Origin: Novosphingobium sp.
GTDB taxonomy: Bacteria; Pseudomonadota; Alphaproteobacteria; Sphingomonadales; Sphingomonadaceae
Length of the DNA stretch: 64,000 nucleotides
Assembly (NCBI RefSeq): GCF_020852455.1
Contig: NZ_JADZAT010000027.1
Span: 1-64,000, forward strand
Reading direction: 5' to 3'
Under the pieces are notes generated by a model. That model made no database searches and had not been told where the DNA came from. It worked only from the letters and a program-made list of their open reading frames with translations. Every line of letters starts with the position of its first letter. Within the stretch, counting starts at the first letter, position 1. This document shows, piece by piece, positions 51,474-60,835 of this stretch. The translations under genes and the position numbers were made by a program.

Positions 51474-52448
51474 TTACAGCCAGCCGATCCGCCTGAAGCG
51501 GACCCACAGTCCGCCGCAGATCGCGGCGATCAGCCCCAGCACGGCGGGATAGCCCCACTTTTCGCGCAGTTCGGGCATGTAATCGAAATTCATCCCATAG
51601 ACCCCCGCTATCGCGGTGGGCACGGCCAGGATCGCGGCCCAGGAGGCCAACTGGCGGGTCATATCGCCCTGGCGGTGCTGTTCGAGCAGGCTGGCGGTTT
51701 CGACGATGCTGGCCAGTGTATCGCGCAATCCGTTCATCCGCGCGAGTGTCCGCCGGACATGGTCGAGCACGTCGCGGAACCAGATCCGCGCGCCCGGATC
51801 GATCACCGGCAAATCGGTAACGGCCAGGCGCTCGCAGACTTCCTCCATCGGCCCGACGATCCGCATGAAGCGGCGGAACTGGCGGCGCAGGCGGAAGATC
51901 CGGCGGATCGTCGAAGGTTCGGGAAAGCTGTCGATCGCGCTTTCTTCCATGATCTGGACGCTCTCCTCGTAGCGCTCGAGGATCGGCTGGAAGCCATCGA
52001 CCACGAAGTCGAGAATCGCGTGGGCGACATAGTCGGGACCTTCCGACAGGCGTTCGGCGTCGTTTTCCAGCCGGCGGCGCAGCTGGGTATGCGCGCGGGT
52101 TGACCCCATCCTTACGGTGACGATGAACCCGCGCCCCAGGAAGATCGCGGTCTGGCCATAGGCGATATTCTCGCCCTCCTCGATCGCGGCGGTGCGCGCG
52201 ATGATGAACAGCTGCTGCCCGTAGAGCTCGATCTTGGGCATCTGGTTGGGGTTGAGCGCATCTTCGACCGCCAGCGGGTGCAGGCCGAACTGGGTCCGCA
52301 CCAGCTCCATCTCTTCGGCCGAGGGGTTCGCCAGGCCAACCCAGTCGAACTCCCCCGATCCAGGCGTGGGATCTTCCTGGCCGTCCACGGCCAATGCGTG
52401 TTCCGAAGGTTTCCCGCCCGAATAGCGGCGTGCAGCAATGATCGCCAT
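51474..52448 (-). CDS. corA: CorA-family divalent cation transporter (Mg2+/Co2+)
   Basis: A 324-residue protein with a large cytoplasmic N-terminal domain and two C-terminal membrane helices. The pore signature GMN is in VYGMNFDYMPELREKWGYP, the loop between the helices. The end WVRFRRIGWL is basic, as usual. Imports Mg2+ or other divalent ions as a pentamer. ATG 52448 is the only plausible start. Single gene, divergent from the monooxygenase. Confidence 0.93.
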   Translation of the reverse strand: MAIIAARRYSGGKPSEHALAVDGQEDPTPGSGEFDWVGLANPSAEEMELVRTQFGLHPLAVEDALNPNQMPKIELYGQQLFIIARTAAIEEGENIAYGQTAIFLGRGFIVTVRMGSTRAHTQLRRRLENDAERLSEGPDYVAHAILDFVVDGFQPILERYEESVQIMEESAIDSFPEPSTIRRIFRLRRQFRRFMRIVGPMEEVCERLAVTDLPVIDPGARIWFRDVLDHVRRTLARMNGLRDTLASIVETASLLEQHRQGDMTRQLASWAAILAVPTAIAGVYGMNFDYMPELREKWGYPAVLGLIAAICGGLWVRFRRIGWL

Positions 52449-52552
52449 GCACAGGGCATGGCAAAGGTGCTTGACGCTGGCAATCCCTGCCGCATGATGT
52501 TAAGCGATCAGCTAAATTGACACCAATGTCAGTACAACGGGAGAATGCGGCG

Positions 52553-54046
52553 ATGAACGCGATGACGGGAATCGAGGAATGCCTCGACATGATCATTGTC
52601 GGTGCGGGGATTTCCGGGATCGGCATGGCGGTGCACATGACCCGCGACTGCCCGGGCAAGAGCTTCGCGATCCTCGACCGGCGTGACCAGGTGGGCGGCA
52701 CCTGGGACCTGTTCCGCTATCCCGGGATCCGCAGCGACAGCGACATGCACACGCTGGGCTTCTCGTTCGCGCCGTGGAAGCATGAGAAGTCGATCGCCGA
52801 TGGCCCGGCGATCCTTGAATACCTCGATGCGATCACCGACGAATATGGCCTGCGCGACAAGATGCGGTTCGGCCAGAAGGTCGTGTCCGCCGATTGGGAC
52901 AGCAAGACCGCACGCTGGACCGTGGTGACCGAAAGCGCCGACGGCAGCCGGGGCCGCGTGCTGGGCCGGTTCCTGTTCTTGGGTTCGGGCTATTACGATT
53001 ACGACGATCCCTATGACGCCGAATTCAAGGGTCGCAGCAAGTTCAAGGGCACGATCATCCACCCGCAGTTCTGGCCCAGCGATTTCGATCATACCGGCAA
53101 GCAGGTGGTGGTGATCGGATCGGGCGCAACCGCGGTGACGATCGTTCCGGCCATGGCCCATTCGGGCGCGGCCCACGTTACCCAGCTGCAGCGCACCCCG
53201 ACCTACATGGTCAGTCGCCCGGCCCGCGATGCGATTGCCAATGGCCTGCGCAAGGTGCTGCCGGAAAAGCTGGCCTATGCGATCACCCGCTTCAAGAACA
53301 TCACCCTGCAGGACCTGATGTTCAAGCGCGTGCGCAAGAACCCCGAAAAGTCCAAGGAATTCCTGGTCAACGGGGTGCGCGACATCCTGGGCAAGGATTT
53401 CAACGAAACCGATTTCGTCCCACCCTACAACCCGTGGGACCAGCGCCTGTGCCTGGTGCCCGACGCCGATTTCTTCGATGCGATCAAGCAGGGCAAGGCC
53501 AGCGTGGTGACCGACCATATCGACAGCTTCGATGCAACCGGCATCAAGCTCAAGTCAGGCAAGCACCTTGATGCCGATGTGATCGTCACCGCCACCGGCC
53601 TCAAGCTGGCGGTGGCCGGCAAGATCGCGATTGCGGTCGATGGTGAGCCGGTCGATTTCGGCAAGCGGTTCTATTACCGCAACTGCATGTTCTCGAACGT
53701 GCCGAACCTCGCCGGCGTATTCGGCTATATCAACGCCAGCTGGACGCTGCGCGTCGATATCATCGGCGAATACCTGACCCGGCTGATCAAGCAGATGGAC
53801 GCGATCGGCGCGGTCGCCGCAACCCCGGCGCTGCCCGCCGATGCCGAGCTTGAGCAGGAGGATATCTTCGCCGACTTCTCATCGGGCTATCTGGCGCGCG
53901 GCAAGGACCTGATGCCCCGCAATGCCCCGGCGCTGCCCTGGCGGCTCAACCAGGATTACCGCAAGGACCGCATCGACATGCGCCAGGCCCCGATTGACGA
54001 TGGCGTGATGCAATTCACCCGGGCGCGGGAACTGGTCGAAGGCTGA
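52553..54046 (+). CDS. flavin-containing monooxygenase, type I Baeyer-Villiger-like
   Basis: A 497-residue FAD/NADPH enzyme. FAD motif IIVGAGISGIGMA, conserved GGTWDLFRYPGIRSDSDM, the Baeyer-Villiger fingerprint FKGTIIHPQFW (FxGxxxHxxxW) and NADPH motif VVIGSGATAVTI occur in the standard order. It would oxidise ketones to esters or heteroatoms; the substrate is unknown. ATG 52553 was chosen since GGGAG lies 9 bases upstream; ATG 52526 and TTG 52517 are in frame. No regulator is adjacent. Confidence 0.92.
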   Translation: MNAMTGIEECLDMIIVGAGISGIGMAVHMTRDCPGKSFAILDRRDQVGGTWDLFRYPGIRSDSDMHTLGFSFAPWKHEKSIADGPAILEYLDAITDEYGLRDKMRFGQKVVSADWDSKTARWTVVTESADGSRGRVLGRFLFLGSGYYDYDDPYDAEFKGRSKFKGTIIHPQFWPSDFDHTGKQVVVIGSGATAVTIVPAMAHSGAAHVTQLQRTPTYMVSRPARDAIANGLRKVLPEKLAYAITRFKNITLQDLMFKRVRKNPEKSKEFLVNGVRDILGKDFNETDFVPPYNPWDQRLCLVPDADFFDAIKQGKASVVTDHIDSFDATGIKLKSGKHLDADVIVTATGLKLAVAGKIAIAVDGEPVDFGKRFYYRNCMFSNVPNLAGVFGYINASWTLRVDIIGEYLTRLIKQMDAIGAVAATPALPADAELEQEDIFADFSSGYLARGKDLMPRNAPALPWRLNQDYRKDRIDMRQAPIDDGVMQFTRARELVEG

Positions 54047-54067
54047 CAATTGCCCTAGGCAGTCAGG

Positions 54068-54826
54068 ATGACCGAATCCCGCATCTGGAAAGCCGCCCTG
54101 CTCGTCATCGGAGACGAGATCCTTTCAGGCCGCACGCAGGACAAGAATGTCGCCCAGGTGGCGGCCTGGCTCAACGTCCAGGGGATCCGCCTGGCCGAGG
54201 TGCGGGTGGTGGCCGATAATACCGCGGCGATTGTCGAGGCAGTGAACGCGCTGCGCGCCCGCAACGACTATCTGTTCACCACCGGCGGGATCGGCCCGAC
54301 GCACGATGACATCACCGTCGATGCCGTGGCCGAGGCGCTGGGCGTGGGGGTGGTGATCCATCCCGAAGCCCGCGCGATCCTGGAACGCTATTACGAAAGC
54401 CGCGGCGGCCTCAACGAAGCCCGCCTGCGCATGGCCCGCGTGCCCGACGGGGCCGAACTGATCGCCAACCGCATGTCGGGCGCGCCCGGGATCAAGATCG
54501 GCAATGTCTTCCTGATGGCCGGGGTTCCCTCGATCACTGCGGGGATGCTCGATGCGCTGACCGGAACGCTGGAAGGCGGGCTGCCGGTGCTGAGCGCAAC
54601 GATCGGTTCCTGGGCGGTCGAAAGCGAGGTGGCCGATCTGCTGCGCGAAACCGAACGCGCCAACGAAAGCTGTGCGATCGGCAGCTATCCGTTCTTCCGT
54701 GAAGGCCGGGTGGGCGCCAATTTCGTGGTCCGCTCCACCGATCCGGCGGTGCTGGAAACGGTCTGCGAAGCGCTGACCATCGGCCTCAACGCACTGGGCC
54801 GCGAGGCTGTGCCCGGCGGGATCTGA
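54068..54826 (+). CDS. CinA N-terminal-type molybdopterin-binding domain protein
   Basis: A 252-residue protein with the MoaB/Mog-like fold of CinA: AALLVIGDEILSGRTQDKN, TTGGIGPTHDDIT and GAPGIKIGNVFLMAGVPSI. The C-terminal nicotinamide-nucleotide deamidase half of full CinA is missing, as in many alphaproteobacterial COF-type or CinA-N-only proteins; these are proposed ADP-ribose or related pyrophosphatases. It starts 21 bases after the monooxygenase stop and may be co-transcribed with it. Confidence 0.9.
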   Translation: MTESRIWKAALLVIGDEILSGRTQDKNVAQVAAWLNVQGIRLAEVRVVADNTAAIVEAVNALRARNDYLFTTGGIGPTHDDITVDAVAEALGVGVVIHPEARAILERYYESRGGLNEARLRMARVPDGAELIANRMSGAPGIKIGNVFLMAGVPSITAGMLDALTGTLEGGLPVLSATIGSWAVESEVADLLRETERANESCAIGSYPFFREGRVGANFVVRSTDPAVLETVCEALTIGLNALGREAVPGGI

Positions 54827-54874
54827 ACGCGGGTGCACAAAAGCAGCACTGGCGCGGCGGGCAATTGGCGGCTA

Positions 54875-55480
54875 ATGGGGCGCGGCAAGCAGCCGCCGGC
54901 CGGGCGGCGTTCAGGTAGTTCCGGAAAGTTCTTCATGACGCTCGTCGCCGCATCGCTGTCACAGGCAGGTTGCGCCCATTCCGGAACCGACCAGACCATT
55001 GCCGCCTTCGAAGCGAACCTGTCGGCCCACGCCAGCGCCACCGCCGCGCTGCAACTGTGGTGCGACCAGCGCGGGCTGGCGCCGGGCCAGGCAATCGAGG
55101 TCGAATTCGTCAGCGGCGCCGACGAAGCGCCGCCTGCCGATGTGCGCGTGCTGCTGGGCGTCGATCCCCAGGCGCCGCTGGGCTATCGCCACGTCCGCCT
55201 GCTGTGCGGCACGCATGTGCTGTCGGATGCGCACAACTGGTACGTGCCCGCACGGCTGACGCCCGAGATGAACCGTCAGCTGGCCGAGAGCCGCGTGCCG
55301 TTCGGCCGGGTCGCCGCCGCGCTGAACTTCGCGCGCGAGCCGCTCGCCTCAACCCGGCGCGGCGATCCCGGCTGCCCGGCGGGCGCGATCTCTACCCACC
55401 GCGCGCTGCTGCGCCTGCCGGACGGGCAGCCGCTGGCGCTGGTGGTGGAATGCTATACCGAAGCGAACCTCGGCGCCTGA
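54875..55480 (+). CDS. UbiC-like (chorismate lyase-fold) exported or lipoprotein
   Basis: A protein of about 201 residues. The C-terminal two thirds resemble chorismate lyase-like proteins: LLGVDPQAPLGYRHVRLLCG, VLSDAHNWYVPARLTPEMN and PFGRVAAALNF. Before it, a basic N-terminus (RGKQPPAGRR) and a hydrophobic run end in SQAGC, a lipobox-like sequence, which would place it outside the cytoplasm. The start is uncertain: ATG 54875 gives the best signal, GTG 54833 is longer, and ATG 54935 has the best ribosome binding site (GGAAAG) but lacks the basic region. Activity on chorismate is not proven by sequence. Confidence 0.65.
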   Translation: MGRGKQPPAGRRSGSSGKFFMTLVAASLSQAGCAHSGTDQTIAAFEANLSAHASATAALQLWCDQRGLAPGQAIEVEFVSGADEAPPADVRVLLGVDPQAPLGYRHVRLLCGTHVLSDAHNWYVPARLTPEMNRQLAESRVPFGRVAAALNFAREPLASTRRGDPGCPAGAISTHRALLRLPDGQPLALVVECYTEANLGA

Positions 55481-55482
55481 CG

Positions 55483-55875
55483 CTATTTGGGTTCAGGCAC
55501 CGGCTGGCGCGGCTGGGCCCCCTTATCGACCACCAGCGTGATCACGGCCGTGGCCAAGCCGCCGCTGCGGTTCACGCCGTTGTGCGGCACCCCGCGCGGC
55601 ACGGTGAAGCTATCGCCCGCGCGGATCACGGTGACCTTGCCCTTGACCAGCAGTTCCAGTTCGCCCGAGGTGACATAGGCAATTTCGGTCCCCGGATGGA
55701 CATGCCAGCCGCTTTGCGCCCCCGGTGCGAAATCGCGGCTCTGGACGATCACCCGCTGCGGTTTGGCGCGCGGCACATCTATTTCGGCATGGGTCTGCAC
55801 GCTGGCGGCGGGCGGCGCCGCACCAGCTGTGGCGGCGATTGCGGCGGTTATGGCGAACGGGATCAGGCTGCGCAT
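55483..55875 (-). CDS. exported cupin-domain protein
   Basis: A 130-residue protein: signal peptide (MRSLIPFAITAAIAATAGAAP) and one small cupin barrel. Metal-ligand motif 1 is GWHVHPGTEIAYVTSGELEL and motif 2 is FTVPRGVPHNGVN. Probably binds a metal and a small ligand in the periplasm; function unassigned. ATG 55875 was chosen because it begins the signal peptide. Its stop is 2 bases from that of the convergent UbiC-like gene. Confidence 0.85.
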   Translation of the reverse strand: MRSLIPFAITAAIAATAGAAPPAASVQTHAEIDVPRAKPQRVIVQSRDFAPGAQSGWHVHPGTEIAYVTSGELELLVKGKVTVIRAGDSFTVPRGVPHNGVNRSGGLATAVITLVVDKGAQPRQPVPEPK

Positions 55876-56234
55876 GGGCTGCAGTCTACCGCCTGGCGGA
55901 TGGATCGCCACGATTCGATTCGCCGGTCAGAAATGCCCCGCGGCGGGGCTGGACAGACTTGCCGCAGATCTGGTTTTTAGCGGTTTTCCGGGCTTCCTGC
56001 GCCGGACCCGTCGCGACTTTTCTGACAACATTCTGACCAAGGCGTTGAAATATCGCTCGAAATAGAATCCCCGCAAATGGCTGAATCCGGTGCAGTAACT
56101 TTAACTTTACCACGCCTGTTAATCCCAGCGCGGGACAACGCCCGGCCCACGCTTGCCGCGTCTGAACAGCACCGACATGACCGGGCCACAAGCAGGTCGC
56201 GCTGTCTGGCATAAGTGTTGTTGGAGAATGTGAC
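55876..56234. other. intergenic region between cupin and PilZ genes
   Basis: A 359-base gap between divergent genes. AT-rich patches (CTGACAACATTCTGACCAAG near 56025 and AACTTTAACTTTACC near 56097) mark likely promoters, but I could not fix a -35/-10 pair. The GTG start of the PilZ gene is preceded by GGAG at 56233-56226. No coding sequence seen. Confidence 0.4.
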
Positions 56235-56993
56235 GTGGCTATCAGCTTTCAACCCCAATCGAATTTCACCGAACGCCGCCGCCATGGCCGCGCACAGCTG
56301 GGGATTGCCGTGGCCGTGCGCGAACGCAGCCGGTCGGCGATGGAGGTGCGGCTGGTCGATTTCAGCGCACTGGGGTGCCGCGTCGATGGCCTGGTGGTGA
56401 TCAGCCGCGATGCGCAGCTGTTCGTCAAGCTGCCCGGGCTCGACAGCCAGCCGGCCCGGCTGGCCTGGCTGGAAGGCGGCCGCGCGGGGCTGGAATTCGA
56501 TGCCCAGCTGCACCCGGCGGTGGCCGCGCGCTTCCTGCCGGCCCAGGGCAGCATTGCCGCGCGAACGATCAGCACCCCCGCCGATGGCTATGACCCGCTG
56601 CTGACCCGGCGCGAACAGATCATGGCCGGGATCGCCGGCAGCGACATGTCGCCGTTGCAGCGCAGCAAGAAGCCCACCGGGCTTGGCCTGACGGGCCGGA
56701 TCGACCGCCGGGTCAGCCGCAAGGTCAATCACCGGGGCGAGCGCCGCTACAGCGATGCCGTGCCCGAGGGCACCCAGCTGGCGGTCGAGGGTGAACTGGC
56801 CAAGGTGGTCAATGTGTCGTCAAGCGGACTGCGGGTTCATGCCGATCTGCGTGCGCGCGAGATTGGCGATCCGGTGCGGGTCGAATTCGAGGGCTTTCCC
56901 GAAATGACCGGACAGCTGGTGTGGATGAACGGCCCCAACGCCGGGATCAGCCTGCCGCCGCAGGCAATCGAACTGTTCGACCGGACCGGCTGA
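56235..56993 (+). CDS. protein with two PilZ domains (cyclic-di-GMP receptor candidate)
   Basis: A 252-residue cytoplasmic protein. The first PilZ domain (about 13-95) has RRRHGR and [11 protein letters not shown] (the RxxxR and [DN]xSxxG motifs that bind cyclic di-GMP). The second (about 160-245) has RGERRYSD and [12 protein letters not shown] charged linker joins them. GTG 56235 is the start, with GGAG at about 8 bases. Likely links cyclic di-GMP to an envelope or motility output that is not evident from the neighbours. Confidence 0.85.
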   Translation: MAISFQPQSNFTERRRHGRAQLGIAVAVRERSRSAMEVRLVDFSALGCRVDGLVVISRDAQLFVKLPGLDSQPARLAWLEGGRAGLEFDAQLHPAVAARFLPAQGSIAARTISTPADGYDPLLTRREQIMAGIAGSDMSPLQRSKKPTGLGLTGRIDRRVSRKVNHRGERRYSDAVPEGTQLAVEGELAKVVNVSSSGLRVHADLRAREIGDPVRVEFEGFPEMTGQLVWMNGPNAGISLPPQAIELFDRTG

Positions 56994-57013
56994 GGCACGG
57001 CATCACCGCAACA

Positions 57014-57049
57014 AAAAAGGCCGGGAAGGTTTCCCTTCCCGGCCTTTTT
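57014..57049. terminator. bidirectional rho-independent terminator
   Basis: GGCCGGGAAGG/CCTTCCCGGCC stem with TTTC loop, flanked by A and T runs that extend the stem to 16 bp. It serves both the PilZ gene and the convergent rplKA operon. Confidence 0.9.
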
Positions 57050-57068
57050 GTTCGTCCAGGCGAAGCGC

Positions 57069-57770
57069 TCAGGCGCCCTGCACTTCGGCGAGGTCGATCT
57101 TGAGGCCCGGGCCCATCGACGAGGACAGGCCGACCTTGCGGACGTACTTGCCCTTGGCGCCAGCCGGCTTGGCCTTGACCACCGCATCGACGAAGGCTTC
57201 GAAGTTGGCCTTCAGCGCTTCGTTCGAGAACGACATCTTGCCGATCCCGCCGTGGATGATCCCGGCCTTTTCGACGCGGAATTCGATCTGGCCGCTCTTG
57301 GCAGCCTTGACCGCTTCGGCGACGTTCGGGGTAACGGTGCCCAGCTTCGGGTTCGGCATCAGGCCCTTGGGACCCAGCACCTTGCCGAGGCGACCGACGA
57401 CGCCCATCATGTCGGGCGTGGCGATCACGCGGCCGTAGTCGAGGTTACCGGCCTGCATGTCTTCCAGCAGGTCTTCGGCGCCAACCTTGTCGGCCCCGGC
57501 GGCCAGCGCCGCTTCGGCCTTGTCGCCGCGCGCGAAGACCGCAACCTTGACGTCCTTGCCGGTGCCCGAAGGCAGCACGACCATGCCGCGGACCATCTGG
57601 TCGGCGTGACGCGGGTCAACACCCAGGTTCAGCGAAACTTCGAGGCTTTCGTCGAACTTGGTGGTCTTGAGATCCTTGAGCAGCTGGATCGCGGCATCAA
57701 CGCCGTGCAGCTGCTGGTTGTCGCCCAGCTTTTCGGCAAGGCTCTTCTGCTTCTTGGTCAGCTTTGCCAT
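57069..57770 (-). CDS. rplA: 50S ribosomal protein L1
   Basis: A 233-residue L1 protein of the ribosomal stalk, also the expected translational autoregulator of rplKA. Family blocks are visible: [38 protein letters not shown] and [17 protein letters not shown]. It starts 3 bases after the rplK stop. A strong terminator follows, so rplJL are not directly attached. Confidence 0.98.
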   Translation of the reverse strand: MAKLTKKQKSLAEKLGDNQQLHGVDAAIQLLKDLKTTKFDESLEVSLNLGVDPRHADQMVRGMVVLPSGTGKDVKVAVFARGDKAEAALAAGADKVGAEDLLEDMQAGNLDYGRVIATPDMMGVVGRLGKVLGPKGLMPNPKLGTVTPNVAEAVKAAKSGQIEFRVEKAGIIHGGIGKMSFSNEALKANFEAFVDAVVKAKPAGAKGKYVRKVGLSSSMGPGLKIDLAEVQGA

Positions 57771-57773
57771 GTC

Positions 57774-58205
57774 TTAGCCCTCCACCACTTCGAGACCCAT
57801 CGAACGGGCCGAGCCCTCGATGATCTTGGTCGCCTGTTCGATGGTGTTGGCCGAAAGGTCAGCCATCTTCACCTGGGCGATTTCGGCGAGCTTCGAACGC
57901 GCGATGGTTCCGGCCGAAACCTTGCCCGGCTCCTTCGAGCCCGACTTGAGGTTGGCGGCCTTCTTGATCAGGAACGAAGCCGGCGGGGTCTTGGTGACGA
58001 AGGTGAAGCTGCGATCGGCATAGACGGTGATGATCGTCGGGATCGGCATGCCGTTTTCAAGTTCCTGCGTGGCGGCATTGAACGCCTTGCAGAATTCCAT
58101 GATGTTCACACCGCGCTGACCCAGCGCAGGGCCGATCGGCGGCGACGGAGTTGCCTTGCCCGCAGGCACCTGCAACTTGATATAGCCTTCAATTTTCTTG
58201 GCCAC
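57774..58205 (-). CDS. rplK: 50S ribosomal protein L11
   Basis: A 143-residue L11 protein of the GTPase-associated centre. Typical features are [24 protein letters not shown] at the N-terminus, and [12 protein letters not shown] then [13 protein letters not shown] at the C-terminus. First gene of the rplKA operon; the start ATG 58205 is preceded by GGAGG. Its usual upstream neighbours secE-nusG are 2.1 kb away, across two opposite-strand genes. Confidence 0.98.
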   Translation of the reverse strand: MAKKIEGYIKLQVPAGKATPSPPIGPALGQRGVNIMEFCKAFNAATQELENGMPIPTIITVYADRSFTFVTKTPPASFLIKKAANLKSGSKEPGKVSAGTIARSKLAEIAQVKMADLSANTIEQATKIIEGSARSMGLEVVEG

Positions 58206-58420
58206 GAAGGGCCTCCTTTCTTCCTGTTGGCCCGCAGCACTGTTTCAGCCGCAAGCCTCAGATCAAGCGGTCAAGCAATGGGACTGGCCCATCTCCCGCA
58301 CGGAATCGCCCGGGGCAAAGCCCAAGCGAAGGCGCGCGCCTAGGCGAATGTCGGAATAAATGCAACCTTTGTCGAATGACCATGCCAGGTTGCGCGGCAA
58401 CCACGGTATAGCTGCCAGCG

Positions 58421-59491
58421 ATGAAACCAGCAAATGCCCTGCGCCGTCACCCGCTGTTCCGCCTGGCCGTTGCCGGCGCCCTGCTGGCCCTGTGCACCGG
58501 ACCTGCCGTTTCGCGCCCGCGCAAGCCTGCCCCGCCGGTCTCGACCATGCCGCCGCTGACCCCGGCGGTGATCGACGATGATCTGACCATCGGCGGCGAG
58601 GAGATCGCCGCGCGCAAGCTGCATTCGCGCCTGACGGTGGAAGTTGGCGTGAACGGATCGGGGCCCTATCGCTTTGTGGTCGACAGCGGCGCCGATACTT
58701 CGGTGGTCAGCACGCGGCTGGCCAAGGCGCTGCAAATGCCGACTGGCGAGCCGGTGATGCTCAACGGGATTACCGAAAGCCGCACGGTCGATCGGGTCAA
58801 GGTCCGGTCGCTGCAATTGGGGCCGACAATCACCGAGGATCTTGAGCTGCCGCGTCTTGACGAGACTGATATCGGCGCGGTCGGGATGATCGGGCTGGAT
58901 GCGCTGGTCGAACAGCGGCTGATGCTCGATTTCGAGAAGCGCAAGATCAGCGTCGATGACGGGCGCCGCCCGGCCCCGCGCTATGATGGCGAGATCGTGG
59001 TCACCGCGCGGCTCAAGCGCGGGCAGCTGATCCTGACCCAGGTGAAGGCCAACGGCCTGGCGCTCAATGCCGTGGTCGATACCGGATCCGAAATCACGAT
59101 CGGCAACCGCGCCCTGCGCGACCGGGTGGTCAAGCGCGGCCGTACCCCGTTGCAGAAGGTCGAAGTCATCGGGGTGACCGGGGCCAAGGCCACGATGGAA
59201 GTGGCGGTGATCGACAAGCTCAAGCTGGGATCGGTGCTGCTGACCAATGTGCCAATCGCCTTTGCCGATATCCCGCCCTTTGCGGTGTTCGGGCTCGACC
59301 AGCAGCCGGCCTTGCTGCTGGGAACCGACCTGATGGAGAATTTCCGCAAGGTCAGCCTCGATTTTCACAACCGCAAGGTCCGCTTCCAGCTGCGCAAATG
59401 CGGCAGCCAGGACGTGGTGATCAGGCTGGATTCCAGTTTTGCCACGCGGCTGTCGACCGAACCCGGCAATTCCGCAGTCTGCAGCAACTAG
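58421..59491 (+). CDS. exported retropepsin-like aspartyl protease with two catalytic motifs
   Basis: A 356-residue protein with a signal peptide (FRLAVAGALLALCTGPAVS). Two retropepsin-type halves are present in one chain. The first has FVVDSGADTSVVS (near residue 88); the second has AVVDTGSEITIG (near 219) with the following hydrophobic-Gly flap motifs (GMIGLDAL, LLLGTDLM). Tandem halves would form an intramolecular dimer, as in pepsins. Periplasmic or outer-membrane facing. It sits head-to-head with rplK and 77 bases before pspA, on the strand opposite to the ribosomal genes. Confidence 0.85.
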   Translation: MKPANALRRHPLFRLAVAGALLALCTGPAVSRPRKPAPPVSTMPPLTPAVIDDDLTIGGEEIAARKLHSRLTVEVGVNGSGPYRFVVDSGADTSVVSTRLAKALQMPTGEPVMLNGITESRTVDRVKVRSLQLGPTITEDLELPRLDETDIGAVGMIGLDALVEQRLMLDFEKRKISVDDGRRPAPRYDGEIVVTARLKRGQLILTQVKANGLALNAVVDTGSEITIGNRALRDRVVKRGRTPLQKVEVIGVTGAKATMEVAVIDKLKLGSVLLTNVPIAFADIPPFAVFGLDQQPALLLGTDLMENFRKVSLDFHNRKVRFQLRKCGSQDVVIRLDSSFATRLSTEPGNSAVCSN

Positions 59492-59568
59492 ACCGCTGCG
59501 CTGGCCACAAGTCGTTAATCGAACTAGACTATGCCCTGTTCAGGCAATTGGGCTGGCAGGGGACATCG

Positions 59569-60231
59569 ATGTTTGAAGTGGCAGTGCGCGTCAAAGAACT
59601 GGCGTCAAGCAATCTCAATGCACTTGTCGAAAAGGCATCCAGCCCGGCCAAGATGCTGCGCTTGCTGCAGGTCGAGATCGAAGAGGCGATCATCACCCTG
59701 ACCCGCGATGCGGCCCTGGCCGAACGCCGTGGCCGTCACGCAGAGACCAGCGCCCGCGCGCACGACAAGGCCGCCAAGGACTGGCACGACAAGGCCAGGC
59801 TGGCGCTTTCCAAGGACCGCGAGGATCTGGCCCGCGGCGCGCTCGACGAGCGTGCCAATGCCGAGGCCGGCGGCAAGACCATGCGCCAGGCACAGGCCGA
59901 TGCCGAGGCTGAAGCCGCCGCGCTGCGCGGCGCGATTGCCGATCTGGAAGCCAAGCTGGCCGAAACCCGTGCCCGCCTGCGCGCCGAACAGGCCGCCCAG
60001 GATGCGGCCAAACCCAGCGCGGGCGCAGCGGTTGCCGCCGCTGCCACCGACAAGGTCGACGCCCTGGGTGACCGGATCGCCACGCTGGAAAAGCGGATCG
60101 CCTTTGCCCAGGCCAGCGAAGGCGGCAGCGCCAAGGCCGCCGCGCTCGACGAGGAACTGGCCGCGCTGCAACGCGAAGCCCGGCTTGAGGCCGAGCTTGA
60201 GGCGCTGAAAAAGGGCCTGAAGAAGAAGTAG
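59569..60231 (+). CDS. pspA: PspA/IM30 family protein
   Basis: A 220-residue coiled-coil protein of the PspA/Vipp1/IM30 family. It begins MFEVAVRVKELASSNLNALVEKASSPAKML, as usual for PspA, continues as long Ala/Glu/Arg heptad helices, and ends LEALKKGLKKK. ESCRT-III-like membrane repair and stress protein. AGGGG precedes ATG 59569. No pspBC or pspF is adjacent. It converges with nusG across a GC-rich hairpin. Confidence 0.87.
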   Translation: MFEVAVRVKELASSNLNALVEKASSPAKMLRLLQVEIEEAIITLTRDAALAERRGRHAETSARAHDKAAKDWHDKARLALSKDREDLARGALDERANAEAGGKTMRQAQADAEAEAAALRGAIADLEAKLAETRARLRAEQAAQDAAKPSAGAAVAAAATDKVDALGDRIATLEKRIAFAQASEGGSAKAAALDEELAALQREARLEAELEALKKGLKKK

Positions 60232-60234
60232 GCT

Positions 60235-60256
60235 GCGGCAGCGCTCAGGCTGCCGC
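60235..60256. terminator. GC-rich hairpin between convergent pspA and nusG
   Basis: GCGGCAGC/GCTGCCGC, an 8-bp stem with a GCTCAG loop, immediately after the pspA stop. It lacks a T-tract, so intrinsic termination is uncertain. Confidence 0.4.
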
Positions 60257-60262
60257 CAATCC

Positions 60263-60799
60263 TTACTTGGACAGTTCGACCTGTTCGAAGTCCAGTTCGA
60301 CCGGGGTGGCCCGGCCGAAGATCGAGACCGAAACCTTGACCCGGTTCTTGTCGAAGTCGAGCTCTTCCACCACGCCGGTGAACGAGTTGAACGGACCGTC
60401 GAGCACCTTGACCGAATCGCCGATCTCGTAATCGACGTGGATGTGCTTCTTGGGTTCGGCTGCGGCAGCTTCGCGGGCGCCGAAATAGCGCGCGGCTTCG
60501 CGATCGGTGATCGGCTGCGGCTTGCCCGCATGGCCCAGGAACCCGGTGACCTTGGGGGTGTTCTTGACCAGGTGATAGACATCGTCGTTCATGGTCAGCT
60601 TGGCCAGCACATAGCCGGGCATGGTCTTGCGTTCGACCTGAACCTTCTTGCCGCGCTTCACTTCGGTCACGGTTTCATGCGGAACCTCGACCGCCTCGAC
60701 CAGGGCTTCAAGCCCCTTGCGTTCGGCTTCGGTAAGGATCGATTCCTTCACCTTGTTTTCGAAGCCCGAATAGGCGTGGATGATGTACCAGCGAGCCAT
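60263..60799 (-). CDS. nusG: transcription termination/antitermination protein NusG
   Basis: A 178-residue NusG with the NGN domain (WYIIHAYSGFENKVKESI, PGYVLAKLTMND) and C-terminal KOW domain (GDSVKVLDGPFNSFTGVVEELD). Couples RNA polymerase to ribosome or Rho. Second gene of secE-nusG. The canonical downstream rplK is displaced by two inverted genes. Confidence 0.98.
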   Translation of the reverse strand: MARWYIIHAYSGFENKVKESILTEAERKGLEALVEAVEVPHETVTEVKRGKKVQVERKTMPGYVLAKLTMNDDVYHLVKNTPKVTGFLGHAGKPQPITDREAARYFGAREAAAAEPKKHIHVDYEIGDSVKVLDGPFNSFTGVVEELDFDKNRVKVSVSIFGRATPVELDFEQVELSK

Positions 60800-60835
60800 G
60801 ATGGAACGTCTCTTCTTTAGATGGGAAACCGGCGC

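Noticed and set aside
56207..56222. TGGCAT-N5-TTGTT resembling a sigma-54 -24/-12 element before the PilZ gene
   Set aside because: The -12 GC is not kept, and the predicted transcript start would fall after the ribosome binding site.
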